DNA from: Micromussa lordhowensis
Lineage: Eukaryota; Cnidaria; Anthozoa; Scleractinia; Lobophylliidae
Reading direction: 5' to 3'
Length of the DNA: 64,000 bases
Assembly: GCA_964020085.1 (NCBI GenBank)
Contig: OZ026609.1
Location: 4,468,803 to 4,532,802 of the forward strand
Of the stretch, positions 11,060 through 58,500 are shown piece after piece. The notes under the pieces were generated by a model. The model was not told the origin of the DNA and made no database searches. It was given only the letters and a program-made list of their open reading frames with translations. The position numbers and the translations under genes are program-made. The stretch's first letter is position 1. The number at the start of each line of letters is the position of its first letter.

Positions 11060-11721
11060 TTAGTTGTAGAAAGACCTGTTAGTTTTGGAGAACTCACCGG
11101 TCTGAATAAGGTTAAGGATGTTTCTAGTCCCTAATATGAAGTAAATAATATTGATACTGAAGATGAAAATGTTCCTAAAGAGACGACTTTGTGTACTTTC
11201 ATCTGTCTTTCCTTTCTTGTAAAGGATGACAGATCTCTTTGTACACTTCCTTGCTTTTCTTCTCATTGTGATAGCATACTGAGAACCTCCCAGTCATAAA
11301 TACATCATGAAATGGAAAAGGTTCATATTTAACGAATGCAAGAGAAGTGTTAAAACACGTCTTCGAAACATCCGCTCGCGTTGAAACGGCGAAAAACTTG
11401 TGTCTCTTCGCCTGCAGGTGTTTCTGGGATATTTTCGCCACCATTCCCAGCAAGGCCGGCCAAATAATCCCAACCTGAATAAATTTTCCAAAGTTTCAAT
11501 ATGGCGTCGCTGGCAACAATATGGGTGATCAGGATAGCAACAAGCACGAAAAGTAGGCTGAGATATCCGGGCACATACATTCTGAAGTATGGGGAGGACA
11601 TTTCAGGACTTAAAGTCCCGTATAACCACAGGCGTAAAGATAAGATGTAAAGCTGAAATAATCCAAAACTGTCGGAATTTGATTGGAATTTTAAAAATCG
11701 CGTGCAATTATCGCCCACCAT
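11060..11721 (-). other. Cluster of overlapping minus-strand ORFs, unassigned
   Basis: Several short frames overlap here, including one of 123 codons from 11721 with a hydrophobic stretch LSLLFVLVAILITHIVAS. The frames do not join with splice sites that I can defend, and I do not recognise the product. It may be a decayed gene or chance. Confidence 0.15.
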
Positions 11722-12184
11722 ATATTTGCATTCCCTCGAAAGATCTCACCGGCGAAAATTTGTAAAGCGATAATTGTAAAACGAAGACAGGTGACTGTGG
11801 AGCAAGGACAAGATGCAACCTGAGGGTAAAATGCAGACTGCTATCTCCGAGCAAACGTCTTGGGTGTATACCGTGTTATTATTTCCACTATTTAGAGCTA
11901 ACCGTTAGCAGGCTAAGCTGAGCGTTGTTCAGGCAACCCTGAATCCTATTCTGGCTAACAGAAATACACACTTACTAACTCCAGTTAGCCTGAAAAGCGC
12001 TCACGTTACCCATTGTACGGCTACCTGCGTTTTATGCTTTGTAAAGTGTCATGTATAGTCCCATACCAAAAAGCTCTATTTAGGATATCTCCACTATCGA
12101 TTCCAGCACGACTGGCCCGTTGTTTTGATTGGTATATTTTTCTTGAAATGTTCAATTATCTTCAATGTTATTATTACTGTCGCT
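11722..12184. other. Intergenic with repeat traces
   Basis: The stretch around 11890-11990 repeats TTAGC and CAGGCTAA-type words like those in the element at 17738-17950. Nothing else seen. Confidence 0.3.
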
Positions 12185-12697
12185 CGCGACAAGCTTACGA
12201 CAGGCCTACGACATGATTTAGGACCATTTACACGCGCACGACATTTTCACTTACAAAATTAAATATGCAAAAGTTTGCACCGGGATTTTTGGAGTGAAAG
12301 TTCTAACAAACGGTAAACAAATGTTTTAGCTGTCCTGCGCTTTGAAAAAAGCTTCTAACGAGCTGTTTTTTCGCTTTAATATGTTCAGTACGTTTCGAGA
12401 AACGAGTTCATGTGATTCAGTCAACAACAACTTCGTCCACCATTTTGACGCAAGAAAACTTCACCTTCGTCCCCTACTCAGAAGAAATTTGTCACAAAAT
12501 ACCTCATTTTCTATCGATTTCGGCTACGATTGTCGTAGCGTTTTAAAAGATGTTTTAAAACCCTACGACATTTTTTATGACGTACACAACAGTCGTAAGC
12601 AAGTTGTAGGTTTGATTTACACGAAACAATTCATGTCGTAGGCCTGTCGTAAGCTTGCCGCATGCGAGAAAGTCGTACCGTGTAAATCGGCCCTAAT
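12185..12697 (-). mobile_element. 0.5 kb TIR element, copy B (inverted relative to copy A)
   Basis: Reverse complement of the element at 4842-5388 along almost its full length with scattered substitutions and small indels. The right end keeps more of the terminus (ACCGTGTAAATCGGCCCTAA). The left end lacks the outermost bases. Confidence 0.75.
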
Positions 12698-12903
12698 TTC
12701 GTCTTCTTAGGAAAAATTAATCTGTACGTGGGAAAATGTTTGTTGCAATTGCGAATGAATGAACCTCCTTATTAACTCTTTTCCATCATCCACTGATCCA
12801 TCCGTCCTCATTCCGCTATGGGACGCAAATTTACAGGGCTTAAATATCAATACAAGTTGTCTCTTAATGCAGGATTATGACGTCAGAGCTAGTTTATTGT
12901 GTA

Positions 12904-13112
12904 CAGTCTAACCTCCGGTTACGACCACCTCTCGTAAGCGAACACCTCTCCTTGGCGACAGGTTTTCCGAAATACCAAAAGTTACCACGCCAAATCACTA
13001 TCTTTGGAACCTCTTGTAAGCGACCATCACTCGTAAGCGACCGCCACCACTTTTAGAGCTAAAAGTTTAAACTTTTCTCTTGTATTTAACCTCTCGTAAG
13101 CGACCACTTGTC
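12904..13112 (+). repeat. Tigger/pogo-like terminal fragment (CAGTCTAACCTCCGGTTACG)
   Basis: A TA dinucleotide precedes CAGTCTAACCTCCGGTTACG, followed by four copies of CTCGTAAGCGA or close variants. This end is typical of mariner/Tigger-like non-autonomous elements. No transposase frame. Confidence 0.5.
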
Positions 13113-14009
13113 AAGTAGTAGAGCGCGACAATTGGATAATATCGTGTTGTAACATTCTCAATTCCCTGGGTTATACAAGAGTAAACCCATAGAAAGAGTG
13201 GTCTATTGCTTTTATGAAATAACTATGGAAAACGTTTGTCAAACAGGAAAATTAATTGTACTTTCGTGATCAAGTTGCTTGTTCTCATCAAATTCACGAG
13301 ATGACGCGACAAACCAATCACAGCGACTGACAGAGTGAAAGCACAGACTCGTCGCCGAACACAAAATCAGCAAAGCAAAGCGACGAAAACATTTTGCACT
13401 GAAAAAGGTTTGAGAAAAGAAAGGAAAACGTTATCGGTAAAAGGTAGAAAGTATGTTAATTAGTTCAAAAGTATTTTGACGGGGAAATGCAGAGATCTGT
13501 AGGCGGAGTCCGCCATCGCGAAAGTAAAAGACTGTACGAACAGTTTGCAAGTAGTACAAACTTCATACGCTTGGCAAAGTGATTCAACGATAACTTTCCA
13601 AAGATTTGCGATTGGAATAAAGGTTAGTTACAGTAACGCTGCTTCCGAAATTATTCAGAGTACAGGTTTATTTATTTTTGCTGAAGGCTATGAAGTGCAT
13701 GTCTTTTTGTATTATGTTAAATGATGACTGCCATAGCTTGAAAGCTAAGCTTTCGAAAACCAAATTCATTTATCGTGTTAACCATACATGCATTGAGCTT
13801 AAACTGAAAATTTCTCCTAGGCTTAAACGTCAATTTGGAAGAAATATTCTCCCTGCTTTTTGAAAAACCCAAATTGATCAATTGACCTCGCCTGTAGTCA
13901 GAAATGCATCCTCCTCAGACCGAAGAAAGCACCGAAAGCCGTTATAAAACTTCCTTTTTTTTAACTAAGCGTAAACGGAATCGGCGTAAAATTTTTGAAA
14001 TGGAAAAAG
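13113..14009. other. Intergenic, nothing recognised
   Basis: No convincing coding, RNA or repeat feature. Confidence 0.4.
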
Positions 14010-14010
14010 T

Positions 14011-14365
14011 TTAGCATATAAGCTTAAACTTATATATCGGAACCAACTTCTGATCCTGTTTTTCCTTGTAAATTTCCACTATATGTTGAATGAAAGATGT
14101 TCGTGTTATTGACATCTCAGCCAACAAAAGCCATTTTTTTATCGCTAATGTTCTGAGTTCCCACGTAGAGCTACCGGTATCAAGACCTTTGCTTTCCGGC
14201 AACCACGGCAGATCGTCTCTTCCTACTGAACCCTTCTTCCTCCACACTTTTGTTTTCATTCGTTGGTTTAGATTTTGGTTTATTTTGATTTTCGCCTTCT
14301 GACCTTTCCAGAACAAGAGCCGACATTGGGTCGAGGCTGGAAAAAAAGTTACTCTCTTCGGCCAT
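14011..14365 (-). pseudogene. Candidate frameshifted gene fragment, unassigned
   Basis: An ATG at 14365 opens a charged 61-residue frame (MAEESNFFSSLDPMS...) that stops near 14180. A frame shifted by one base overlaps it and continues to 14011 with plausible protein-like sequence (LPESKGLDTGSSTWELRTLA, then TSFIQHIVEIYKEKQ). A single indel would join the two, suggesting a decayed intronless copy of a gene. I do not recognise the family, and it could equally be chance. Confidence 0.3.
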
Positions 14366-14699
14366 TACGGGAACAGTGACGTAACCACTTTTCTATGTGT
14401 TTACCGGTACAATAGAACATAGGTTTTGCAACCCTATTGACCAATCAGAGTGCGCGTAGTATAGTATGTCAGTTATTTTATAAAATACAACAACACTCCT
14501 CTTGCCTTTGTTAAAAGCACTTATTATTGGGCAATATTGTTACAACAGTGCGCAGGCGATTATAGCTTTTACAAGGAATACACATACAATATAAGCTATA
14601 GAGACACCAGCTGTTAAACAGTTTGTAAATCTACTACAAATCATTAGCAAATTAGCTCGAAACGATTTAACTGCACTAATAATCCTCCTGTCCCTCTTG
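14366..14699. other. Intergenic, nothing recognised
   Basis: No feature seen. Confidence 0.4.
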
Positions 14700-15243
14700 G
14701 ACTAGGTTTACCACTAGAGGATATTTTTCCGGATTCGTAAATTTTTGAGACAGTCTGAAGTTTGCTTTCCAGTCCCATCAGACATTTGGCCGGTTCTTAT
14801 CCAGAATCGCCCAGGTTTTCGATCGTGCCATCGTCATCTCCGAGAAAGTGTGGAGGACGTCGACATTGTTTGCGTCGATAATTTTAGTTTCAATTCTGAG
14901 GAATATGGCATTACCCGACCGCCATCAATGGCCATCAATATGACTACGACTAGATCCGCCATTTTGGTTCTACCACAAACTCAAAAGTTCGCAGGCAGAA
15001 AAATATCCGGATTCGAGAGAAAATCGTTTACACGACGAACTCTCCGGATTCAAAAGTTTTCGGATTCAAAGTTCTCACTTTAAATACCGGATTCAAAATC
15101 TCCCGAGACATGACCAAACCGGGGAGGTTTTATTTCGGATTCGTCCCCTTGTATGTATTAAAACGGCAAAACTAATCCGATACTAAACATTCCGGACTCG
15201 TCACGAATCCGGAACAATATCGTCCTCTAGTGTAAACCTAGTC
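14700..15243. mobile_element. MITE with GACTAGGTTTAC terminal inverted repeats
   Basis: Left end GACTAGGTTTACCACTAGAG and right end CTCTAGTGTAAACCTAGTC are inverse to each other, followed inward by TCCGGATTCG and inverse CGAATCCGGA. About 544 bp. The 112-codon plus frame inside has no recognisable product. Confidence 0.8.
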
Positions 15244-15765
15244 TTGATCTAACTGACTATCGTCTATCGTTCTGGCACAAACAAACAAACTTCGAAAGTT
15301 TTTCACTCTCTTTTTCCAAACGAATGTGTCATTTTGTGACGAGAAAAAGGGCTTCTCTGTTTAGCTGAGCTACACTATTTAATATTAGTAGAATTCTACT
15401 AGTATACTAATGCAAATGCTGCAATCTGATTGGCTGAGCTACTCGTATACTATCAGCCATTAGAGTACAGTTGGCCGCCGGTCGTCCAAGAAATGCGATG
15501 TTTTTATAGTTTTTCCGAAGTTTTGGAAGGAATTTTAGATGTAAACGGGTAATTAAATTCCTGAGAAGACTAAAAGAAGCACTTTTAAGGTTTCTTGACT
15601 TTAAAAACTTGAAAATATTGAAAAAGCGGGTACGCGCGTAAACAACTGCAAATTTGCCAAGGACAGTTCGATACGTTCAACTTTGTTTATGGGTAAAGTT
15701 CAATAATGCGTGGGAAAATCATTGGAAACCGTTATTTGCGTTAATTTCAGTTAGAATTCTACTAA
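15244..15765. other. Intergenic, nothing recognised
   Basis: Contains isolated TTCTACTA words near 15390 and 15756 that may mark a repeat edge. Nothing else is seen. Confidence 0.3.
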
Positions 15766-15872
15766 AACAATTAGATTATTCGCTCTCGATTTCTAGGAGG
15801 CGATAGTTGATTCGGCCTTCGGCCTCATCAACTATCACCTCATAGAAATCTCGAGCTCATAATCTAATTGTT
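15766..15872. repeat. Hairpin element with AACAATTAG / CTAATTGTT ends
   Basis: AACAATTAGATTAT at the left and ATAATCTAATTGTT at the right. Arms continue with CTCGATTTCTA / TAGAAATCTCGAG and GGCGATAGTTGAT / ATCAACTATCACC around CGGCCTTCGGCC. It lies 130 bases past the SVEP1-like stop codon, probably in its 3-prime UTR. Confidence 0.85.
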
Positions 15873-15892
15873 AATTAGCAATTAATGTTTGA

Positions 15893-15917
15893 AGCCCCCC
15901 CCCCCCAAAAAAAAAAA
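15893..15917. repeat. Homopolymer C then A run
   Basis: A run of about 11 C followed by about 12 A. Confidence 0.8.
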
Positions 15918-16001
15918 TGAAAGAAAAATGGACCCAAGTTGTATACACGCTTCTGACCAAGTGGAGAGAACTCGCCCTAGATGAGTATTGAGTAGAGCGA
16001 C

Positions 16002-52722
<36,721 letters not shown>

Positions 52723-52886
52723 ATTTTCGAAGATTCAGGTAGCTTTAAAGGCTGGAGGAAATAAATAGCTTGTCAAGGTTTACTGATTTGACTTGGAGCG
52801 GTGATTGTTTCTTTGTTCTGCAAAGGGATAAAACCCGCTTATGCGGAAGTACTTACAAGTATGCATCATAGTGTTTAAAATACCTC

Positions 52887-53307
52887 CCCAGGGGGAGAGG
52901 GTTTCTGGTGCCTGGCGTGTTTTTCTCAAGGTTTCTTTCTTAACCCTTTAACTTATTTCCGTGTTTTTTGACATATGTATATATTCATAGCGTTTCTTTC
53001 TCTGTGGAAGAAATGATGTCCACCTTCACGGTCATCATATATAAATACACGATCATCAGAGGGTAACTCCCTAAAAAGACAAAGCTTTGGGCATTCGGCA
53101 TGCGCGAAGTTTTTCGCAGCAGTCTTTGCGTATGAGATGTGAATATGATAGCTTCATGTTGTGATTGAAGAAGACGTTTAGAACATCATCATACATAACA
53201 TACTCCTGACTGACCAGTGCGTTTAGCGCGATTACCACACAGGAGAAGTATTGTATTTACCTTTTCCCTAGGATTCTTGCAAAACATAGAGTTGGGTTGC
53301 GTTTCTT
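52887..53307 (+). repeat. Duplicated intergenic block, copy A
   Basis: Shares with copy B: GGTTTCTGGTGCCTGGC, TTTCTTAACCCTTTAACTTA, GACAAAGCTTTGGG, GCAGCAGTCTTTGCGTATGA, GTTTAGCGCGATTACCACAC and AACATAGA.TTGGGTTGCGT. Shorter than copy B by two internal gaps. Confidence 0.8.
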
Positions 53308-54216
53308 TCGATCTTGATGGAGTTGTAAATTGCGGTTTTCACAATTGTGAGTATACATTATATGTCGTGAGTTGACTAGGATGTAAATACGTTAATTCTA
53401 AACATAGACAGAATAGATAGAAGAGAGATTTGATATGACGTGGATGTTGTAACCAGGAAACCCGTTATAATTACGTTTTGCTGAGAAAGCGGTGCTTGTA
53501 TAACTTTGAATAGCATATTTCAGTAGCTTAAAGTTTCAAATACCTGAACTGCAAGGTACAAAGCGGTGTTGTTGGGAAAGTGTTAAAAACGCAAGTTCAG
53601 TAAGAACGATACTAGTTTCATTTTAAATGGCTTTCTATTGTACACTCTATTTGTATATGACTCTTAAAACAACTTCCTGTGTTCAGTATTTCATCATAGT
53701 TACATGCAACGGAAAAATGCAAATTGCGAGCTGCAATTGCGTCTGTCTAACCTTACAAAGCTATCTCTCCTATTGTAGTGGCATTCTCTCCTCGTCGTAA
53801 CCCACAAGCCTGTTTTTTAATTACTTCTTGATATCGAAAGTTTTGTTCCCCAGGGAAAAACAACAGTTCGGACATTCACCTTCTTGCTGTTCTTCACAGA
53901 GGACAGAAAAATGCATTTTGCGTTATAATGGACTGCGTAATTTTCCCTCGGCAGCGTTAAAATGGCTCATGCATGCATCAATTACTTTCCGTTCAGCGTA
54001 GTCAAGCCTTGAAAATGTTGTTAAATCGTTCCAAGTCTTTACTTTCACCTGACGCTGCGTCTCAACTGTCTTATGATGCGTGGGAATACATCATGTTTAT
54101 CGAGCTGTCGTTCCGCGGGATCATCGAACCTATTTTCACAACCGTATGCAGACCTATTTGCTGTAAAGCGTCAGCCTGTGTCGCTAGGATAATGAAACTA
54201 GATTCTGAGTAACATA

Positions 54217-54312
54217 CAGTAGAACCCCCGGTAACTTGAACTCGGATAACTCGAATTCCCCGCTCACTCGAACTAAATTTCAGTTCCCTTGATTAAAATT
54301 TATCGACAACAG
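54217..54312 (+). repeat. Tigger/pogo-like terminal fragment
   Basis: TA followed by CAGTAGAACCCCCGGTAACT, TGAACTCGGATAACTCGAAT. Matches the left end of the element at 21127-21863. Confidence 0.65.
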
Positions 54313-54858
54313 GTCCGGGCCTGTTTCAGCATAATACGTATAATTACTTCATTGCTAGGGATGCGAATAATTTTCATGCACGCGCGGTTTAATACAATGC
54401 TTAAAACAAACTAACTGCGTAGAGGACATCACGCTACTTGAAAAGTAGCTTCTATGAAAGAAAATTCACTCTTTTCCTTTTCACCGTTAATCAAGTGCTA
54501 TATTGGACTGATTTCTAAACTTCTTTCGTTTACGCGCAGTTGTACAATGGGAACATTCTGCTATTTTGTTTACATTTCCTTGTTGCTTTATTTGATTTCA
54601 TGGCTGAAACGGGGTCATCTTGAGGTATAGAGTTATTCATGGCCACAAGCATGATTTTTGTCTCTGAGGGGGAGGGAACGTCCAAATAGAAGCATCGAAG
54701 ATGCTCGTTGTACCTATGTTATACGTTGTTTTAGATTTGGTATTTTCTACATTTGTAGTATGGTGAATTGTGGCAACGTTCACAAAACGAAGTTTTGCTG
54801 CCTTTTAGGGGTTCTTTTGAAAATTTCTTACGAGCACCCCCGTCACTTTTACTTTGGA

Positions 54859-55371
54859 GTCCCCCCAGGGGCAGGGGGTTTCTGGTGCCTGGCTTGTTTT
54901 TCTCGAAGATTCTTTCTTAACCCTTTAACTTATATCGTGTTTTTTTATATTCATAGCGTTTCTTTCTTTCTCCGTGGAAAACGTGATGTGACGAATTAAT
55001 TGGAACGGAAGTCCACTTTCAGATCAGCTGTTTACGGTTATCATATATCAATACACGATTATCATAGGGTAAGTCCTTAAAACGACAAAGCTTTGGGAAT
55101 TCCGTATGCGCGAAGTTTTTAGCAGCAGTCTTTGCGTATGAGATGTGAGTATGATAGCTGCGTGTGTCATTTACTTCCGTCGTTATCTTTGCTTTTTCTG
55201 CTCTAGTCGCAAATACTTCATGTTGTGATTGTAGAAGACGTTTTAGAACATCATCACATATAGCATACTCCTGAGTGACCTGTGGGTTTAGCGCGATTAC
55301 CACACAGGAGAAGTATTGTATTTGCAGTTTCCCCAGGATTCTTACAAAACATAGATTTGGGTTGCGTTTCT
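54859..55371 (+). repeat. Duplicated intergenic block, copy B
   Basis: Direct repeat of copy A, ending about 100 bases before the LRP-like ATG. A 94-codon minus frame at 55019-55303 lies wholly inside it and is interrupted by the gaps in copy A, so it is not supported as a gene. Confidence 0.8.
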
Positions 55372-55474
55372 TATAAGGTAAGATTTATAATTTGTGTCAA
55401 ATGGCTGTGCACTATGCATATTGCCAGTCGTTTGTTAACACTATTTCTTTTATAATCTCAAGCAGAGACTAACT

Positions 55475-55553
55475 ATGAATGTCAACCGGTGGTCGTTTCT
55501 TCCGCTGCTCATCTTGTCGCTGATTTATCGGCAAAATGTTAAAGTCTGTGGAG
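55475..55553 (+). CDS. LRP-like exon 1: signal peptide
   Basis: [20 protein letters not shown], typical signal peptide, with donor GTAAAA after CTGTGGAG in phase 1. The ATG is in a good context (AACTATGA) and the splice to exon 2 keeps frame. Confidence 0.8.
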
Positions 55554-58500
55554 GTAAAATAATCTAATGAATATTGTGCACTAATTATTGCAATTTTCTT
55601 GCTTACTTTGAAGTGTACTGGCAGAGTTGAATTTCTGTCTCCAAACATGCTTGGCATGATTTACGCAATCTAATTTAAGCCGCCAATTAGTCGGGTCATT
55701 TAATTTTGGTTATGTAAGGTATGCATATGTTTTGTTTTGTTCATTTTTTTTTTTTATTTTCTTCTTGTTCTTTGTTCGAGAGTATGTCACTACAAAAACG
55801 TTACATTTTGCTGGTTTCACAGACACAGCATCTAAGAAAGTGAAAAAAAAAAAACTCGTAACCATTCAAAAGATAAAGTAAAAACTGTGGGTTGATGATT
55901 GATATACATTAGTATAAACAACCTTGCCGAGATTTAGGTGTGTGCGTTTTTTCCCCATGCATCCAGTAGTAGACTAGTGCGCGCGCTAATGTTCATGGAA
56001 ACATTTTCACTCTGTTTTACCAAATTCTCTAAAGCTCCGAAACATTGAAAATACTCCTAAGAATGTTTGTTTAATTTAAGTCTCGTCTGCCCTACATGTA
56101 CTTGACAGCTTTTGCAGATTAAAATTATTTTCTTTATACCTCAAAGTGGAAGAAAATGGTAGTATGGCATGCTCGAAACGAATATTTTGCCCGAAGATAG
56201 ACATTATATACACCCGCTTTAATAGGCCATTTTCGATATATTAAAATTCTAACTTGGCTCCGAGGATAGGGGAATAAAACGAAAAAAAGTCACATCGAGG
56301 TTAAGGGATGAATAATTAATTTATTCTGTTTTATTCCCCCAAGCCTCGGAGCCATGTCAGAATTTCGATATAGCGAAAATGGCCTATTGTAGATACATTT
56401 TAGTAATTCAATTTCCGTTCGTTCTTTTTTCGTCTCTAGCCACTTTATGCAGTCCGCCATGTTTGTTGATCACAAACACATCAGATGTTGTCGCCTTGGA
56501 TTATAAGACTGCCGCTCTAACTTCGGTTGTTTCAGGTTTAACAAGAGCCGTTGCTATAGACGTTCATTTCAGCTTGGGCTACATATTCTGGAGTGACGTA
56601 ACAGAAAAAAACATCAAACGTTTCCGCATTGACATTGCAAGCTCGACAACAATTATCACTGGCATTGGAGTTTGCGATGGACTGGCGGTGGATTGGAGGG
56701 CATCACAGCTGTATTGGACTGATACGACGTATGATACCATAACAGTATCAGACCTAGATGGCAATAACAAAGTTCGTTTAATTTCCACGGGCCTTGAGGA
56801 ACCTAGAGCAATAGCTCTGGACCTAGATAGCAGGTATTCACAATCAAATTGATTATAACTGTTCCATTATTATTTTTAATAATTTGTCTTCTCCAAGCGG
56901 CTTTCTTCGATTCCTTCTTATTTTAAGAGGGCCAGTTTAGGGGTTGATTTCTTAGGGAATGTTGCGTTTGAGGTTAAATTCGCCAGGCGTTGTGCGTTCA
57001 GCAGAAGTTTCACGTTTAAAAAATTTACACGAATGAAAGAAGACAATTTAGTAACACTATATTAAATACCAACAGAGTTGTAAAATACATTTTGCGTTTG
57101 AGATTTGGCGTGTCTATTTTCAGGAATAGTTAGAAAGACCTTATATGTCTTTCTTTATGTATACAAGGATTCGAATTCTACGAGAGTGTTTAAATTAATT
57201 AGGCTGTATATGAATACATACAGCAGCGTCGGATTTAGATGACGAATATAACTTCATTACGTCACAACTTTGTTTCAAAGAGCAGTAGGACAAAACATCT
57301 AAGTAGGCAATCAGAGCTATCTAATCATGGCATATAACCATGATGCTTGTTTTTTCATGACAGCCTAATGTTCTGGACTGATTGGGGAACCAACGAAAAG
57401 ATTGAAAAAGCTTCATTGAATGGAGGTCAAAGAGTCGCCATAGTAACGACGTCTCTGTATTATCCCAATGGCATCGAACTTGACAAAGGAAAGAAACGCA
57501 TCTTTTGGGTGGATGCGGGATACGACAGAGTGGAGTCCGTGGATTACAATGGCAACAACAGGAAGCTGCTCTATCACTTCAATGGCTTGCATCCGTTTGG
57601 ACTGACGCTCATTCCACCTTTCTTGTTTTTTACTGATTGGCTTACAGCTGAAGACATCCATCAGCTGGATGCTACCACTGGAAACGTGGTTCGCAAGTAC
57701 AGTGTCAACGGCGGGCAACCCATGGGCATCGTAGCTTACGATGCTTCACGACAACCTGCAGGTATTTAAAGGGACTTTTGCAGACCAAGGCTATGTATGC
57801 ACACTGTTGTCGCAAATTTTTATTTAGTGGTATATAAATTGGGAAGTACCTAAATCGGATTTTAATAAGCAGAAACAAAGCTGCACCATGGAAATAGAAG
57901 ACAATTAGTTTGTAGTCCATTAAACAAAGTTACGTGTAATATCACTTCGCTAAAAACCTCAAGATTGCTGTTTCCTTTCATTGCTCCATATTTCTTACAA
58001 CTTTACTGAAATGTATCGCCCTCTCTACTGTCGTTTGTCGGGAGCCAGCGCTCGCCTCCTACCAATTTGGCACGGATTCGATTCCGGTGCCACAAGTGAG
58101 CTGAGTTTGTTCTGTTTTCCTCCGTCTACAAAAACCAACACTTTACATTCCAATTCGACCAGAACAGAGAGGATCTTCATGAAAACCAGTGAAGGCTAAT
58201 GGGCCTTCCTCTCTAAATATTGTAATTGTTTTATAATATTTTTAACGTCTTTATTTTTAAGCTTCAAATCCTTGCAGTGTAAATAATGGAGGATGCAGCC
58301 ATTTCTGTGTAACAAAATCATCCGGCTATGAGTGTGTATGTCCAACTGGATTCACTGTGAAACAAGATGGCAAGACATGCGAAGACAGTAAGTGGTTTGT
58401 CTTTTGGGTCAAGTTGCTTTTCACATTGCTTGACAACCATCTTCGAATTGAGTTGTTACGAACATGCTGCAAAATTGTTGTGAAAACTTACACTCTCAGA

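Larger units (their letters stand above)
52723..55474. other. Divergent intergenic region between SVEP1-like and LRP-like genes
   Basis: Must contain both promoters. A TATTTAT word on the minus strand lies about 40 bases upstream of the SVEP1-like ATG, too weak to call. Two copies of a duplicated block (52887-53307, 54859-55371) and a Tigger-like fragment (54217-54312) are present. Confidence 0.6.

Noticed and set aside
55019..55303. 94-codon minus frame just upstream of the LRP-like gene
   Set aside because: Lies inside the duplicated block, and gaps in the other copy break it; no recognised domain.
58060..58095. tRNA-like B box (GGATTCGATTCC)
   Set aside because: No cloverleaf, acceptor stem or A box could be built; more likely part of a retroposon.
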